DNA of 64,000 nt from Sphingomonadales bacterium Ga0077559 (GTDB lineage: Bacteria > Pseudomonadota > Alphaproteobacteria > Sphingomonadales > Sphingomonadaceae): NCBI GenBank assembly GCA_001464315.1, contig LNFK01000044.1, positions 78,869-142,868 on the forward strand, in the 5' to 3' direction. Positions 45,653 through 55,223 of the stretch are shown here, piece after piece (the stretch's first letter is position 1; every line of letters begins with the position of its first letter). The position numbers were made by a program, and so were the translations under genes. The notes under the pieces were generated by a model, which saw only the letters and a program-made list of their open reading frames with translations, did not search any database and was not told where the DNA came from.

Positions 45653-47226
45653 TTTGCTCTATTGCCGGAGTAAATTGACGGGGTTTTGATCACGATTGGT
45701 TGTTCATTCTCGCCATCCATTGCAGCCGCGGACGGCTCGAAATTTGCCGCTTCGTCCTGGCGCCGTTCGGTCGATATCGGTAATTTTGTCTTCGCTTCAG
45801 GTTCGGATCGATCAAAACCGGTTCGAGGAACAGCGGCCCAACTGCTGTCCTTTTTGAGAAAGCGCCAAATCCCACGCAACCGATACCAAAGATTAATCTG
45901 ACGGTAGCCAAAGTTTTCGACCACCGCCGCTAACGCAATTCGCGATAGGTCAGCCGCGTTTGGTGTTCTTCGTAATTGCTTTTCTTCTAGCGCCAGCGTG
46001 CCGATGCTAATGCCAGTGCCGAAAACGAACGTTAATCCGAGAAAGGCTAATGTGACATCAAGTGACAATATGCCGAGGGCGAAGCATAACGGAATCAAAA
46101 GGTAGCCGACTAATTCCATCGGCGGACCTATCAAGTCTTCGATCACGAACAACGGCATCGCTACAATGCCGATGCGTCCGTAGCGCGGATTACATAGCAT
46201 GTGGCGGTGTCTAACGAGCGTTTCTAATGCACCCTGCTGCCATCGCGACCGTTGGTTACGCAGACCTTCTAAAGTTTCGGGTGCTTCAGTCCAGCAAACG
46301 ACCTCGGGTACAAAGGCGATGCTGTAAGCGCGCTTTTGTTCACGCATATGTCTATGCAAGCGTATTACAAGCTCTAAGTCTTCGCCTACAGTATCGTGCC
46401 GGTAGCCGCCCACTTCCACAACAACAGAGCGCTTAAAAATTCCAAAGGCACCTGAAATCAGCGTTAGCATCGACAATTCGGCGTTCGCGACGCGCGCGGT
46501 TAAGAAAGCGCGCATATATTCGACGACCTGAAAGCGCGGCAGCCATTTCTCCGATAAGCCAATTTCCGAAATATGACCTGCCTCAATCACGCTTCCGTTT
46601 ACGATGCGGATCGCTCCACCAACCGCTATCAAGCGACCATCGTCCGTCATGAATGGTTCGGTCGCGCGCAGAAGACCGTCTGGTTCAATAATCGAGTCGG
46701 CGTCGATCACGCAGACAAGCGGCATTTGCGCGAACCCGATCCCTGCATTCGCAGCATCCGCCTTACGACCATTTTCCTTGTCGATAAGCAGCAGGTTCCG
46801 ATTTGTTGTCGATTGGTAGACGCCATTGACACGAGTGTGCTGCAGCGCGACGATCTGCTGTCGGTCGCTTGGTTCCATAGCGAACGCGTCAATCATACGC
46901 GCAAGCGTCGCGTCCTTTGAGCCGTCATTGACGACAATAACTTCATATTGAGGATATTGCAGTGCCAGAAGTGCACGCACGCTGTCGACTATCGACAGCT
47001 CCTCATTAAACGCGGGCGCTATAACAGATACTGGCGGCGCTAGATCGTCGTAGCGAGACCACAGGTCGATTGATCGCGGCGCGGGCTTGAGCCGACGGGC
47101 AAAGGACCAGGCAGCAACAATCAACTGCACAACGGACACTGCATTGCGCAGCAGCACGATAGCAAAACTGGTCCAAGCAAGCCCGAGTAAAAGACCTGCG
47201 CCGATCGCAAATACGTCAACAGTCAC
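45649..47226 (-). CDS. Membrane family-2 glycosyltransferase (polysaccharide synthase-like)
   Basis: A 525-residue processive-type GT2. An N-terminal membrane helix (~5-28) is followed by the cytoplasmic GT-A domain: VSVIAPAFNEELSIVDSVRA, YEVIVVNDGSKDATL, VCVIDADSIIEPDG (DxD), FVPEVVCWTEAPETLEG and RNQRSRWQQGALETLV (Q/RxxRW). Two or three C-terminal helices follow (~360-410). The Q-RW motif marks processive synthases such as PgaC/IcaA or cellulose/hyaluronan synthase. The start is GTG and overlaps the HEAT gene (GTGA). With the neighbouring outer-membrane barrel it probably makes and exports a surface polysaccharide; the sugar is unknown. Confidence 0.92.
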   Translation of the reverse strand: MTVDVFAIGAGLLLGLAWTSFAIVLLRNAVSVVQLIVAAWSFARRLKPAPRSIDLWSRYDDLAPPVSVIAPAFNEELSIVDSVRALLALQYPQYEVIVVNDGSKDATLARMIDAFAMEPSDRQQIVALQHTRVNGVYQSTTNRNLLLIDKENGRKADAANAGIGFAQMPLVCVIDADSIIEPDGLLRATEPFMTDDGRLIAVGGAIRIVNGSVIEAGHISEIGLSEKWLPRFQVVEYMRAFLTARVANAELSMLTLISGAFGIFKRSVVVEVGGYRHDTVGEDLELVIRLHRHMREQKRAYSIAFVPEVVCWTEAPETLEGLRNQRSRWQQGALETLVRHRHMLCNPRYGRIGIVAMPLFVIEDLIGPPMELVGYLLIPLCFALGILSLDVTLAFLGLTFVFGTGISIGTLALEEKQLRRTPNAADLSRIALAAVVENFGYRQINLWYRLRGIWRFLKKDSSWAAVPRTGFDRSEPEAKTKLPISTERRQDEAANFEPSAAAMDGENEQPIVIKTPSIYSGNRAK

Positions 47227-48245
47227 TGGGAAAGTCCCGTGACGCTGCTTTTTATCTTCTGGTGCGGGCGCAACGTATCAAGCGCCTCTTTCGCCCGCAT
47301 CCGCACCCACCAAGACGGATGTTGGATCAACGATACCATCACAGGGATCGCATCGCGCGCACCCAATTTGGCACACGTCTGGATTGCCTGAATACGTACG
47401 CTGTCAACCGGATCAAGTAATAGTCGGATTGCCCATGCCCCTGCACTTGGGTGCCCTAGCCTGCGCGCAGCCTTCAACGCCGCGCATCGGACCTCGGGAT
47501 TGGCATCATATCCATGGTCCTGGAGACGGTCGAAAATCGCAAATTTGCCTGTCCAGCCTAGCGTCTCTACGAGCAAAGGACGGATTGCCGAAAGTGAGCT
47601 ATCGGCAGCCAGATACGCGAGTTCATCTGCATCGCGCGACGCTGAAGACCGAAACAGAGCTTCGTGCAGCCGGGTTAATGGCTGATGTTCGAGGTCAAGC
47701 ATGTCGATGACCGTAGAGGGCTCCGGAAGGTGCCCCATACGGGCCAGAGCAGCAGCAGCCTCGGTTCGGACTGCAAGGCACGGATCTTTGCTCATACACC
47801 CACGCAGCGCTGCAATACTACCCGGTGTCGAAAACTGCTCAAGAGTCCGCATAGAGTCCACGCGGCGCGCTGGGCGCCGCTGACTTAACCCCTTGATTGC
47901 TATGGTCAGGATTTCAGTGCGATCGGCTATGTTGAGCAGAGATTGGCGATCTTCACCGCGAACCAGCAGCAACAAATGGCTTAACGTGCGAAGACGATCC
48001 TGAACCGATGCAATAGAAAAAGTCGATGCCTGTTCGAGAACCATCCGACCCGATATTACCGCCATCAATTCTCGCGACATCACCAGCTCGGATGCTCGGG
48101 CCGTTGCGCCCTTGTGCTCAGTACGCTGCCGCCGCAGGATGAGAATTGCCATATGTATCACCATCCCCAGCGCGAAGCTAAGCGAGACAATCGAAACAAT
48201 CACTGCAAATCCTGGAGAGCTTCCCGTCACGGACCAAAGCGCCAT
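47223..48245 (-). CDS. Membrane-anchored HEAT-repeat protein
   Basis: A 340-residue protein with one N-terminal membrane helix (~12-35: FAVIVSIVSLSFALGMVIHM) and then alpha-helical repeats of HEAT/PBS-lyase type: SIAALRGCMSKDPCLAVRTE, EVRCAALKAARRLGHPSAGA, VRIQAIQTCAKLGARDAIPV and WWVRMRAKEALDTLR. Such scaffolds bind protein partners. Placed between the barrel and the glycosyltransferase genes with overlaps on both sides (19 bases upstream, GTGA downstream), it is likely a periplasmic or cytoplasmic assembly factor of the polysaccharide machinery. No enzyme domain is visible. Confidence 0.83.
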   Translation of the reverse strand: MALWSVTGSSPGFAVIVSIVSLSFALGMVIHMAILILRRQRTEHKGATARASELVMSRELMAVISGRMVLEQASTFSIASVQDRLRTLSHLLLLVRGEDRQSLLNIADRTEILTIAIKGLSQRRPARRVDSMRTLEQFSTPGSIAALRGCMSKDPCLAVRTEAAAALARMGHLPEPSTVIDMLDLEHQPLTRLHEALFRSSASRDADELAYLAADSSLSAIRPLLVETLGWTGKFAIFDRLQDHGYDANPEVRCAALKAARRLGHPSAGAWAIRLLLDPVDSVRIQAIQTCAKLGARDAIPVMVSLIQHPSWWVRMRAKEALDTLRPHQKIKSSVTGLSQ

Positions 48246-49354
48246 GCAATACCCAACGTCACACCGGTGCGGTGGTAACTTCCAATACGTTTCTCGTAAT
48301 CGGCGCCTAATCGGACGTTCAACTTATTAGTCAACGGAGCGGTCAATGCACCGAAAAAGCTACGGACGCGGCGCGTCTGACCTGCTTCAGCATCAGGATA
48401 GGTTGCCGCCCCTGCACTGAGTAGCCAGGCTTGCCAGAAATCTAGATCGGTTCGAGCTGACCAACCGTTTCGGTAGTCGTTTCCCTCAGCCCAAAAATTA
48501 ATTGACTTAACCGTTATGCTCGCCCGACCGTTTGCAGATTGTATACGCACACCAGGCTCGAAAACCGTAACGTTTGACGAGCCATAATCAGCATGCCTCA
48601 ATGCTCCAATGAATGCGACGTTGGCAAATAGCTGCACTTCGCCGCCAGCACGCAAACTCCAGTCTTCGCGAAAGTCAGGGTTAGTAGTAAAAGAGCCGGC
48701 TAAGTAGATTGCGGCACCACGGGCAAGCCGCCGGTCTATCTGTCCGACAAACCTTGTGTCCGCCGTGCCAGCACGATTTTCGACGTCAATTTCACCGACC
48801 ACCCTCGTTCTGGCGGCGACCGGTGCGTCAATAGAAACGACCGTCTCTGTCCAGTCTGCTTTCGAATTTCCAATTTTTACCCACGACAGCGTGTGGCTGA
48901 GGGCAATTCTTGGGCGGTTGGCGGGATTCTGCCGTGCACGATTCATTAAACGCCGTAGGTCTGGTAGCTCAATATTATCCGGCTGTGCCAACGCAATTTG
49001 GCTCGCGATGGCTTGCGCCTCATCAAGACGACCGGACCAAATCATAGCGCGGCCTAGTGCAAGGGCTATGTCTTGGTCTTGCGGTGCCAACAAACGCGCG
49101 CGTTTGAGCGTTTCGATGGCAAGAATATAGTCACCCCCAGCGGCATATGCGTTACCTAAAAGACGCAGCGTTGTGGGATCATTTGGGTGTTGGGCATCAA
49201 TTTCTTCAATCAGCTGAATTGCTCTTCCAAAATCTCCCGCGTTGCGCGCTATCGTTGCTTGATCGAAGCGCGGGTCATTAATCTGCGCTTCGACAGCCGC
49301 GGGGGCACTTATCAGGCACAGCACGGCTAGCCATGATTTCTTAGGATTTGACAT
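48227..49354 (-). CDS. TPR and YaiO-type outer-membrane beta-barrel protein
   Basis: A 375-residue exported protein. The signal peptide KKSWLAVLCLISAPAAVEAQ is near the chosen start ATG 49354. Residues ~25-140 are tetratricopeptide repeats (GDFGRAIQLIEEIDAQHPND, GDYILAIETLKRARLLAPQD). Residues ~155-375 form a YaiO-family beta-barrel ending TGVTLGIAWRFGP. The architecture resembles half of BcsC/PgaA/AlgK-E-type exporters: TPR scaffold plus barrel. It overlaps the receiver gene by 14 bases; a frame 46 codons longer would read far into that gene. Confidence 0.87.
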   Translation of the reverse strand: MSNPKKSWLAVLCLISAPAAVEAQINDPRFDQATIARNAGDFGRAIQLIEEIDAQHPNDPTTLRLLGNAYAAGGDYILAIETLKRARLLAPQDQDIALALGRAMIWSGRLDEAQAIASQIALAQPDNIELPDLRRLMNRARQNPANRPRIALSHTLSWVKIGNSKADWTETVVSIDAPVAARTRVVGEIDVENRAGTADTRFVGQIDRRLARGAAIYLAGSFTTNPDFREDWSLRAGGEVQLFANVAFIGALRHADYGSSNVTVFEPGVRIQSANGRASITVKSINFWAEGNDYRNGWSARTDLDFWQAWLLSAGAATYPDAEAGQTRRVRSFFGALTAPLTNKLNVRLGADYEKRIGSYHRTGVTLGIAWRFGP

Positions 49355-49736
49355 GACTGTCGTTCGGGTGGCGCGAGGCAAGCACTGTTGCAATGCGCAA
49401 CACCAGTTCTTCAGGCATAAAGGGCTTGGTAAGGTAGTCAGCTGCACCGGCGCGGAGCGCTTTGACGACATCGTCCTCGCCCCGCCTTGCACTGAGCATT
49501 ATAACCGGCAGCTTTGAAGTGGCTGGATCAGACTTAAGCGACTGTAGGACTTCCATGCCCGAAAGAGCTGGCATCATGCTGTCTAGGATAAGGACGTCGA
49601 AATCCTCGCTTTGTGCGGAGTTAAGCGCAGTTGCGCCATCGGTTACAACGAGAACAGTGTGGCCCATATTCTCGAGCTTGAACCGCAAAACTTCGCACAG
49701 AAGATCATCGTCGTCCGCTACCAAAATTTTGGCCAC
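49341..49736 (-). CDS. Single-domain response regulator
   Basis: A 131-residue receiver with no output domain: ILVADDDDLLCEVLRF (acidic pocket), phospho-Asp in FDVLILDSMMPALSGMEVL, Thr/Ser in VIMLSARRGEDD and Lys in YLTKPFMPEEL. As the first gene of the exopolysaccharide-type operon it could accept phosphate from the hybrid kinase's Hpt at the operon end and control the synthase by protein contact. There is no DNA-binding or enzyme domain to act otherwise. Confidence 0.93.
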   Translation of the reverse strand: MAKILVADDDDLLCEVLRFKLENMGHTVLVVTDGATALNSAQSEDFDVLILDSMMPALSGMEVLQSLKSDPATSKLPVIMLSARRGEDDVVKALRAGAADYLTKPFMPEELVLRIATVLASRHPNDSHVKS

Positions 49737-50428
49737 GTCGAGTACTCCTATGTTTCGAGCCCGAGTATATTGTTGGAGTCTTTGAAAATGGTTAACCAGA
49801 TGGAAATTTCGTCTTCACCAAAGAATAGCTGTCCCAAAAGGTTTTATAAATGGTAGCCAGCACCGCGCAAAACGCTGGCAATTTAAGGCAATGGCAACAA
49901 TATCGATGGAGATATCCCACAGCATACGGGTTTAAGGTTGTTAGGCAGTCTTACCTGTCATGGCCCGCGCTAACGATGTGTCGTGTCATAAAGGTAACCG
50001 ATAGTTGCAATCACAACGATCGCTTGCCATCATTTCATCGCGGACGGCTAAAAATTTTTGTCCATGTATTCCGTTAATCAGCATGCACACTGCTTCGAAT
50101 CAGAGCTTTGTGCAGGTCGGACCGCATCAGAACAGGGTCTGATCCAATGTTTGCTTTTCCCGGGGGTACCATCCGTTTGCATGGCAAGTTTTGGGAAACA
50201 AACTCTTGGTCGGGAATGACCTATTTTGGTGGAGTCCTGACCGTCCGGTTTTAATGAGGAACTTTGAAAGGCTGCCATCGGTTCACCTCGATTCCTTGCT
50301 TTCAATGGCAAGGCGCAAGTCATCGGGGATAGGCATTGGCTGAAACGCGCTGACCTTCGAACGCCCTGTTATTGCCCTTTGGGAAGTCCTAAACGGCGTG
50401 CTTGGTCAGTGTTGCTGTTTCTGCTCGT
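49737..50428. other. 690-bp intergenic region without firm gene
   Basis: It should hold the promoter of the minus-strand polysaccharide operon. A minus-strand frame (50078-50278) begins with ATG after GAGGTGAA but gives a Ser/Lys-rich 66-residue peptide with no recognisable pattern; I leave it out as doubtful. Confidence 0.45.
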
Positions 50429-51148
50429 TCAGAAATCGATCCGCAGATTCGCGACTACTCCAGCCCGGCCTTCACGCAGCTGGCTTCGGTAGCTGTCAAC
50501 ATAGCTGACGCCGACGGCCCATCCGCTGCCAAGATCATATTCAGCACCCACCAACCAATCAAGTTTGTTGGTCCCAAACGCGCCGTCTTCATAGCCGAAC
50601 GAGCCTCGGAGCAGTAGCGGCGTGCCGGTCACCGGCATGTCCCCTGAAATGCCAAGATAGATGTTGTCTATCTGGCCGGTTCCTTGCTGCGACGGCGCAT
50701 AGCTAACCTCCGCCGCGATCGAGCCTTCGCCAATGCTCTTGGTCAGGCTCGCTCCAAATTCGGCATAGTTCAGGCCCGACGCTCCAGGATAGAAGTAATG
50801 CATCGCATAGATATCAGCAGATATTCCATCACCGATGTCGCTCGACCAGCCGATCGTGAAGTCTGCTTCGATATCGGCCCCGCCATTGTCAGCCGTGTTC
50901 GAACCCCAGGCGTTGACATAAAAACCCGATGCGTGCGTGATTGTAAGGCTTGGCTGCAGCGCGGGATCGAAGTCCGCTAGGCTAATTCCGCGGAACCGGT
51001 AATCACTGACGGCTTCGATCGAGCCATCGATACTAATTGTCGGTTCCTCTTCGGCATTATCGCTGGCTTGGGCCAGTGCTGGAGCGGCGGTGAGGGCACT
51101 GATCAGGACAAGCGCAGCTTTCGCTGTGAAAAACAGGTTCTGCTTCAT
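50429..51148 (-). CDS. TorF family putative porin
   Basis: A 239-residue outer-membrane protein. The signal peptide KAALVLISALTAAPALAQ is followed by a barrel with the family N-terminal segment SIEAVSDYRFRGISLADFDP and C-terminal aromatic end (GVVANLRIDF). TorF proteins are predicted porins of alpha- and gammaproteobacteria. I choose ATG 51148; a longer frame to 51190 overlaps the kinase stop. It lies 38 bases after the CHASE4-like kinase gene and may belong to its regulon. Confidence 0.88.
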   Translation of the reverse strand: MKQNLFFTAKAALVLISALTAAPALAQASDNAEEEPTISIDGSIEAVSDYRFRGISLADFDPALQPSLTITHASGFYVNAWGSNTADNGGADIEADFTIGWSSDIGDGISADIYAMHYFYPGASGLNYAEFGASLTKSIGEGSIAAEVSYAPSQQGTGQIDNIYLGISGDMPVTGTPLLLRGSFGYEDGAFGTNKLDWLVGAEYDLGSGWAVGVSYVDSYRSQLREGRAGVVANLRIDF

Positions 51149-51186
51149 TGGGATCGCTCCAGTTAGTGGTCGTTGGGTCGCGCTGA

Positions 51187-53058
51187 TCATGCGGCCAGCG
51201 ATATGACCGTTTGATCTACTAGCGGCAGGCGCAGGCGCACGGTGGCACCTTTGCCACGGCCCTCGCTTTCGAGGGCGAGTTCGCCATCCATCGCGCGCAT
51301 CGTGTTGCTGGACCAGTGTAGGCCCATGCCGCTCGATTTATCCTTACGCGTGCTGAATCCACGTTCGAAGGCGTGGCCAAGGACATATGCATCGGCCCCT
51401 TCACCATTGTCGGTGATGGCAATTTCAACGGTTCCGGCAGCCGGGTCGGCGGTGCAGCCGACTGTGAGCGTCCAATCGGCTGCGCCGCCGGCCCTCATCG
51501 CCTCTGCAGCATTCATCATCACATTAGTGACGATCTGGTTGAGGTGAATGAGATTGGCTTTCACGGGCGGTATTGCATCTGGCAAGATAATTGACACCGG
51601 TTTGCCGGTGGCAGCTTCAAGGTTAGCGGCTTCGCGCCCGAGAAGAGCTTCGACATCCACCGCTTCGATATTAGGCTTGGCGCTGGAGTCGAAATGATAG
51701 TCTGACACGATCGCAAGGATCTGGTCGACCGAGTGCTTGATCTCGATGATCTCGTCACTGCGCGCCGAGCCCATTTCGGCCAGCTTGCGCGATGCAGACT
51801 TGACGAAGGCTTCCAAAGCAGCACGGCGTTCTGCGGGACATGCATCTCCGGCAAGCTCATCAAGCGCCTGAATCAGTTGTCCGCGCAATGGCTGGCGGTC
51901 TTCCTGATGCCATTTGTCGTGCTTAACCTGCAGCGGAACCAGCGCGTTTCGAACATTGTGAAGCAGGCCGACGGCGGAATCGGCCTTGCCCTGGACATAG
52001 GAATTGCGGCGCAGTTCATCCTCGGCTTCGGCCAATTCATCGGCAAGCTGATCAAACTGTTTGGCCAGTGTGCCGATTTCATCTTTGCTGGTCAGTAATT
52101 TCGGATCGACCACCCGGCGACCGCTGCGGAACGAGGCTACATGGCGGCGCAATGACTGCAAGCGCAGCACAGCGATGCGGTTGACGCCCAGCGCCAACAG
52201 CACAGTCAACGCCAACAAGCTTACCCCCATCGCCATCATTGCGGATTTGACGGCACCCGCGCCGGTCTGAGAAATGGTCCGCGGCGTTGAAAAGCTAACA
52301 GTGGCGAGCACATCGCCGCTATAGCCGATCAGGCCCAATGAGTTGCGGATTTCATTCGCTTCGTATGCGGTAAAAGTCTTGTCTGAGCTTTCCAGGATTT
52401 CCTGTTTGAGCTTAGGGGCGACAGCAGCAATGAGCAGCGACCGGGTCTGCAAGGCATCGGACAAAGTAGTTTCGTCAAGCAGTTTGCCGATCACCAGATA
52501 GGCGAAGGGTTGGCCTGAACCATCAGTTTTCTTTATCCAAGTCGTCTGAATGGAATAAATGCCGCGCGTCCCGCGGACATATGTGCCCGACTTTTCGGAT
52601 GCGCGCGCAGCTTCGGCGATCGGACCTGAAACCATAAGTGGTGTCAGCGCTGCGGTTTCGGCAGGCAAGAATGCTGTGCCTTCTGGATTGTCAGCCTGCG
52701 ACCATGCCGTCGTGCCATCGAACCGGACCACGGCCATGTAATCGACGTGAAGGTTTTCATAGCCCAACAGCGTGAAAATCTCTTGTTCAAAGGCCTTGGT
52801 TGGCGTTCGGGCGAAGATGAACATGTCATCCCATACGGCATAGTCCAGCGCACTGGCTTGAAGCCCGTTATTGATCTCGGTAAGCGCATTGCGCGCGCGG
52901 GCGACCTGATCGCGGTTTGCCTGCTGTTCGATCGAAGCAAAGGTCGGACCCAGAATCTGCTGAAGCGTCACGAAACTGAGTGCGGTAACCAACAGGCCCG
53001 CAGCCATGGCAACAACGGCAAATTTGCCGGCCAGTCGCTGCTTGATGAAATTGGTCAA
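51187..53058 (-). CDS. Membrane sensor histidine kinase (CHASE4-like, HAMP)
   Basis: A 623-residue kinase. Membrane helices at ~15-35 and ~275-298 flank a periplasmic CHASE4-like domain (~55-265: LDYAVWDDMFIFARTP, LGYENLHVDYMAVV). A HAMP region follows, then a non-standard dimerisation helix with the probable phospho-His in GLLHNVRNALVPLQV, and a HATPase (NVMMNAAEAMRAG, ITDNGEGADA, SSGMGLHWSSNTMRAMDG). The frame starts at TTG overlapping the upstream EAL-gene stop (TTGA), so receiver-EAL and kinase are co-translated. No separate receiver is needed: the partner is the receiver of the adjacent protein. Confidence 0.88.
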   Translation of the reverse strand: MTNFIKQRLAGKFAVVAMAAGLLVTALSFVTLQQILGPTFASIEQQANRDQVARARNALTEINNGLQASALDYAVWDDMFIFARTPTKAFEQEIFTLLGYENLHVDYMAVVRFDGTTAWSQADNPEGTAFLPAETAALTPLMVSGPIAEAARASEKSGTYVRGTRGIYSIQTTWIKKTDGSGQPFAYLVIGKLLDETTLSDALQTRSLLIAAVAPKLKQEILESSDKTFTAYEANEIRNSLGLIGYSGDVLATVSFSTPRTISQTGAGAVKSAMMAMGVSLLALTVLLALGVNRIAVLRLQSLRRHVASFRSGRRVVDPKLLTSKDEIGTLAKQFDQLADELAEAEDELRRNSYVQGKADSAVGLLHNVRNALVPLQVKHDKWHQEDRQPLRGQLIQALDELAGDACPAERRAALEAFVKSASRKLAEMGSARSDEIIEIKHSVDQILAIVSDYHFDSSAKPNIEAVDVEALLGREAANLEAATGKPVSIILPDAIPPVKANLIHLNQIVTNVMMNAAEAMRAGGAADWTLTVGCTADPAAGTVEIAITDNGEGADAYVLGHAFERGFSTRKDKSSGMGLHWSSNTMRAMDGELALESEGRGKGATVRLRLPLVDQTVISLAA

Positions 53059-54923
53059 GCCGCCACTCCAGACTGACCGTGGCCGGTGTCTTCGTCAATC
53101 GCGTCTGTGCCATAGGGCAGATCTACCGGCTTCATTGCCTCGGCATAATAATGGCCTTGTATGAGATCGCAGCCCATTGCGCGCAGTGCATGGACCTGCC
53201 CGCCGGACTCTACGCCTTCGGCCACAACTTTAAGCCCCATCAACCGCGCCATTGCGGTAACCGAGGTGATAATCGCGGAGGCCTGACGATCCTGACCAAT
53301 GGTATCGATGAAGCTCTTGTCGATCTTGATGCAGTCGATTTCGAAATCACGCAGGTTGACTAGCGAGGAATAACCCGTGCCGAAATCGTCGAGAGCCACT
53401 TGGATGCCGGCACGGCGCAGGGCAATGATCACCTGCGCTGCTTGCGCCGGATTGGCAAATAAAGCGGTCTCCGTGATTTCAAACTGGATGCGGTTTAGCG
53501 GCAGAGCATGTTCAGCCGCGATCAGCGTGATGAAACCGACCAGGTCGCGCGTCTGGAAATGCAGAGGGGAGACATTGATCGAAACAATTCCTCCTTCCCA
53601 GGTCGCGGCTTCTGAAATAGCATGGCGGATAACCCATTCGCCCAGCGGCTGGGCCAGCCCGCACTGCTCTGCAATCGGAACGAACATCGCAGGCGGAACC
53701 GAGCCGAGTTCGGGGTCGGTCCAGCGCAGCAGCGCCTCATAACCATAGGGCCGCCCGGTGTCAGGATGGACAATAGGCTGGTAGTTCAAGGTCAGCGCGC
53801 CCTGATTCAGCGCGTCGCGTAGAGCAGTTTCGATCCGCGAGCGCAGCTTGGCGCTGTCATCCATCACCGCTCCAAACAGTTTGCAGGTTGCCCGGCCAGC
53901 TTGCTTGGCGGCATAAAGCGCCAGATCAGCACGCCGCTGGAACTCGGCCAGGGTAAGCGGCATAGTCCCGCTGATGGCAATCCCCGCCGAACAACCAATG
54001 TAAGCCCGGAAACCCATGATCTCGAACTCGCCAGTGCAAAGTTCAACGATACAGTTCGCCAGCGCAGTTGCATGATCTTGGTTGGTGTCGCAGACTGCGA
54101 TCGCAAACTCATCACCGCCCAGCCTGGCGACCAGTGCATTATCGGGCACGGCGCCGCGCATTCGCTGGCCGATCTGTTTGAGCAACTCATCCCCAGCGGC
54201 ATGGCCAAGGCTGTCATTAACGTTCTTGAAATGGTCGAGATCGAAGTAAATCAAGGCCGCGCGGTTTTTCCCGCTGCGCAGTTGATTTTCTAGGTAATCT
54301 TTGAGCTGTATCCGGTTAGGAAGCTGCGTCAGTTCATCATGCAGCGCAATATGCCGCGCCCGCGCCTCGCTGGCTTGCAGTTCGATATTGGTTATTTCAA
54401 GCCGCTGGTTGGCGAGGTATAGCTCCGCCTCCAGCTGCCATTTCGTAGCCAGTGACTGGGCGAGTTGCTGAACATCGGCGGTGCGGAAGGGCTTCGACAG
54501 GTAATAGAGCTTGTCGAGCGGACCGGCTACCATTGCGATCTTTTGAGGGTTGTGATCAGAATAGCCAGTCACCACCACGATGTTGATTTTGGGGTCTAAC
54601 TTCCGCACTTGGCGTGCTGTCTCCAGACCATCAATACCCGGCGGCATGCGCATGTCGAGAAACAGTGCTGCGTAGGGATCACCGTCGACTAGTGCAGCCC
54701 GAATCCGCTCAACCGCGTCCGATCCTTGCGATACATAATCGAAGCGATAGGCCGCAAATGGGTTGTCATCAGGCGCACCGGCATCTGAACCTTCACTGCT
54801 ACCGAACAGCGCGCTGCCCATGGCGGCCAGATCATCGTCGGCAACTGCCCTAACAGCAAAGCAATCCCGGTAGGCCGCGTGCAGCTGTGGCTCATCGTCT
54901 GCAATCAATATTCTAGGTTTCAT
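53055..54923 (-). CDS. Receiver-GGDEF-EAL response regulator
   Basis: A 622-residue c-di-GMP protein. The receiver is N-terminal (ILIADDEPQLHAAY; phospho-Asp in ALFLDMRMPPGIDGLET; Lys in YYLSKPFRTAD) and has a ~30-residue insertion after its first helix (from AVADDDLAAMG on). A coiled segment joins it to GGDEF (~205-370; DELTQLPNR, RLGGDEFAIAV) and EAL (~385-610; YEALLRWTDPELG, EITETALF, DDFGTGYSSLVNL). Both active sites look intact. ATG 54923 is nine codons inside the open frame and fits the receiver start. Likely output of the CHASE4-like kinase in the next gene. Confidence 0.92.
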   Translation of the reverse strand: MKPRILIADDEPQLHAAYRDCFAVRAVADDDLAAMGSALFGSSEGSDAGAPDDNPFAAYRFDYVSQGSDAVERIRAALVDGDPYAALFLDMRMPPGIDGLETARQVRKLDPKINIVVVTGYSDHNPQKIAMVAGPLDKLYYLSKPFRTADVQQLAQSLATKWQLEAELYLANQRLEITNIELQASEARARHIALHDELTQLPNRIQLKDYLENQLRSGKNRAALIYFDLDHFKNVNDSLGHAAGDELLKQIGQRMRGAVPDNALVARLGGDEFAIAVCDTNQDHATALANCIVELCTGEFEIMGFRAYIGCSAGIAISGTMPLTLAEFQRRADLALYAAKQAGRATCKLFGAVMDDSAKLRSRIETALRDALNQGALTLNYQPIVHPDTGRPYGYEALLRWTDPELGSVPPAMFVPIAEQCGLAQPLGEWVIRHAISEAATWEGGIVSINVSPLHFQTRDLVGFITLIAAEHALPLNRIQFEITETALFANPAQAAQVIIALRRAGIQVALDDFGTGYSSLVNLRDFEIDCIKIDKSFIDTIGQDRQASAIITSVTAMARLMGLKVVAEGVESGGQVHALRAMGCDLIQGHYYAEAMKPVDLPYGTDAIDEDTGHGQSGVAA

Positions 54924-55223
54924 TCTGCCCCGACTTCTCGATTGTATCACTCGGACGCAATCAAGAACGGCGATTACTTGGGAATCCTTAATCAGTGCCT
55001 AACCAACACTAACGATGACGTCCGGGATTGGCCCAGCTTGAACGTATGGCTGCTTTTAACCGTCGTCCCGAACATTACAAATGACCGAAAAGTTAGCGAA
55101 GCCTGCTTAGCGGCGAACTCCCAAAGCAACTGAATTTTATCGCGAAAAAATCTGTTCAGGCATGGATGAAATGCTGGGATGCCAGCGTTTCCACTTTGCA
55201 AAGCAAATTCAAGGAGACGAAAT

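Noticed and set aside
50078..50323. Minus-strand frame of 66-81 codons
   Set aside because: Has a GAGGTGAA before an internal ATG, but the Ser/Lys/Pro-rich peptide matches nothing and there is no codon bias.
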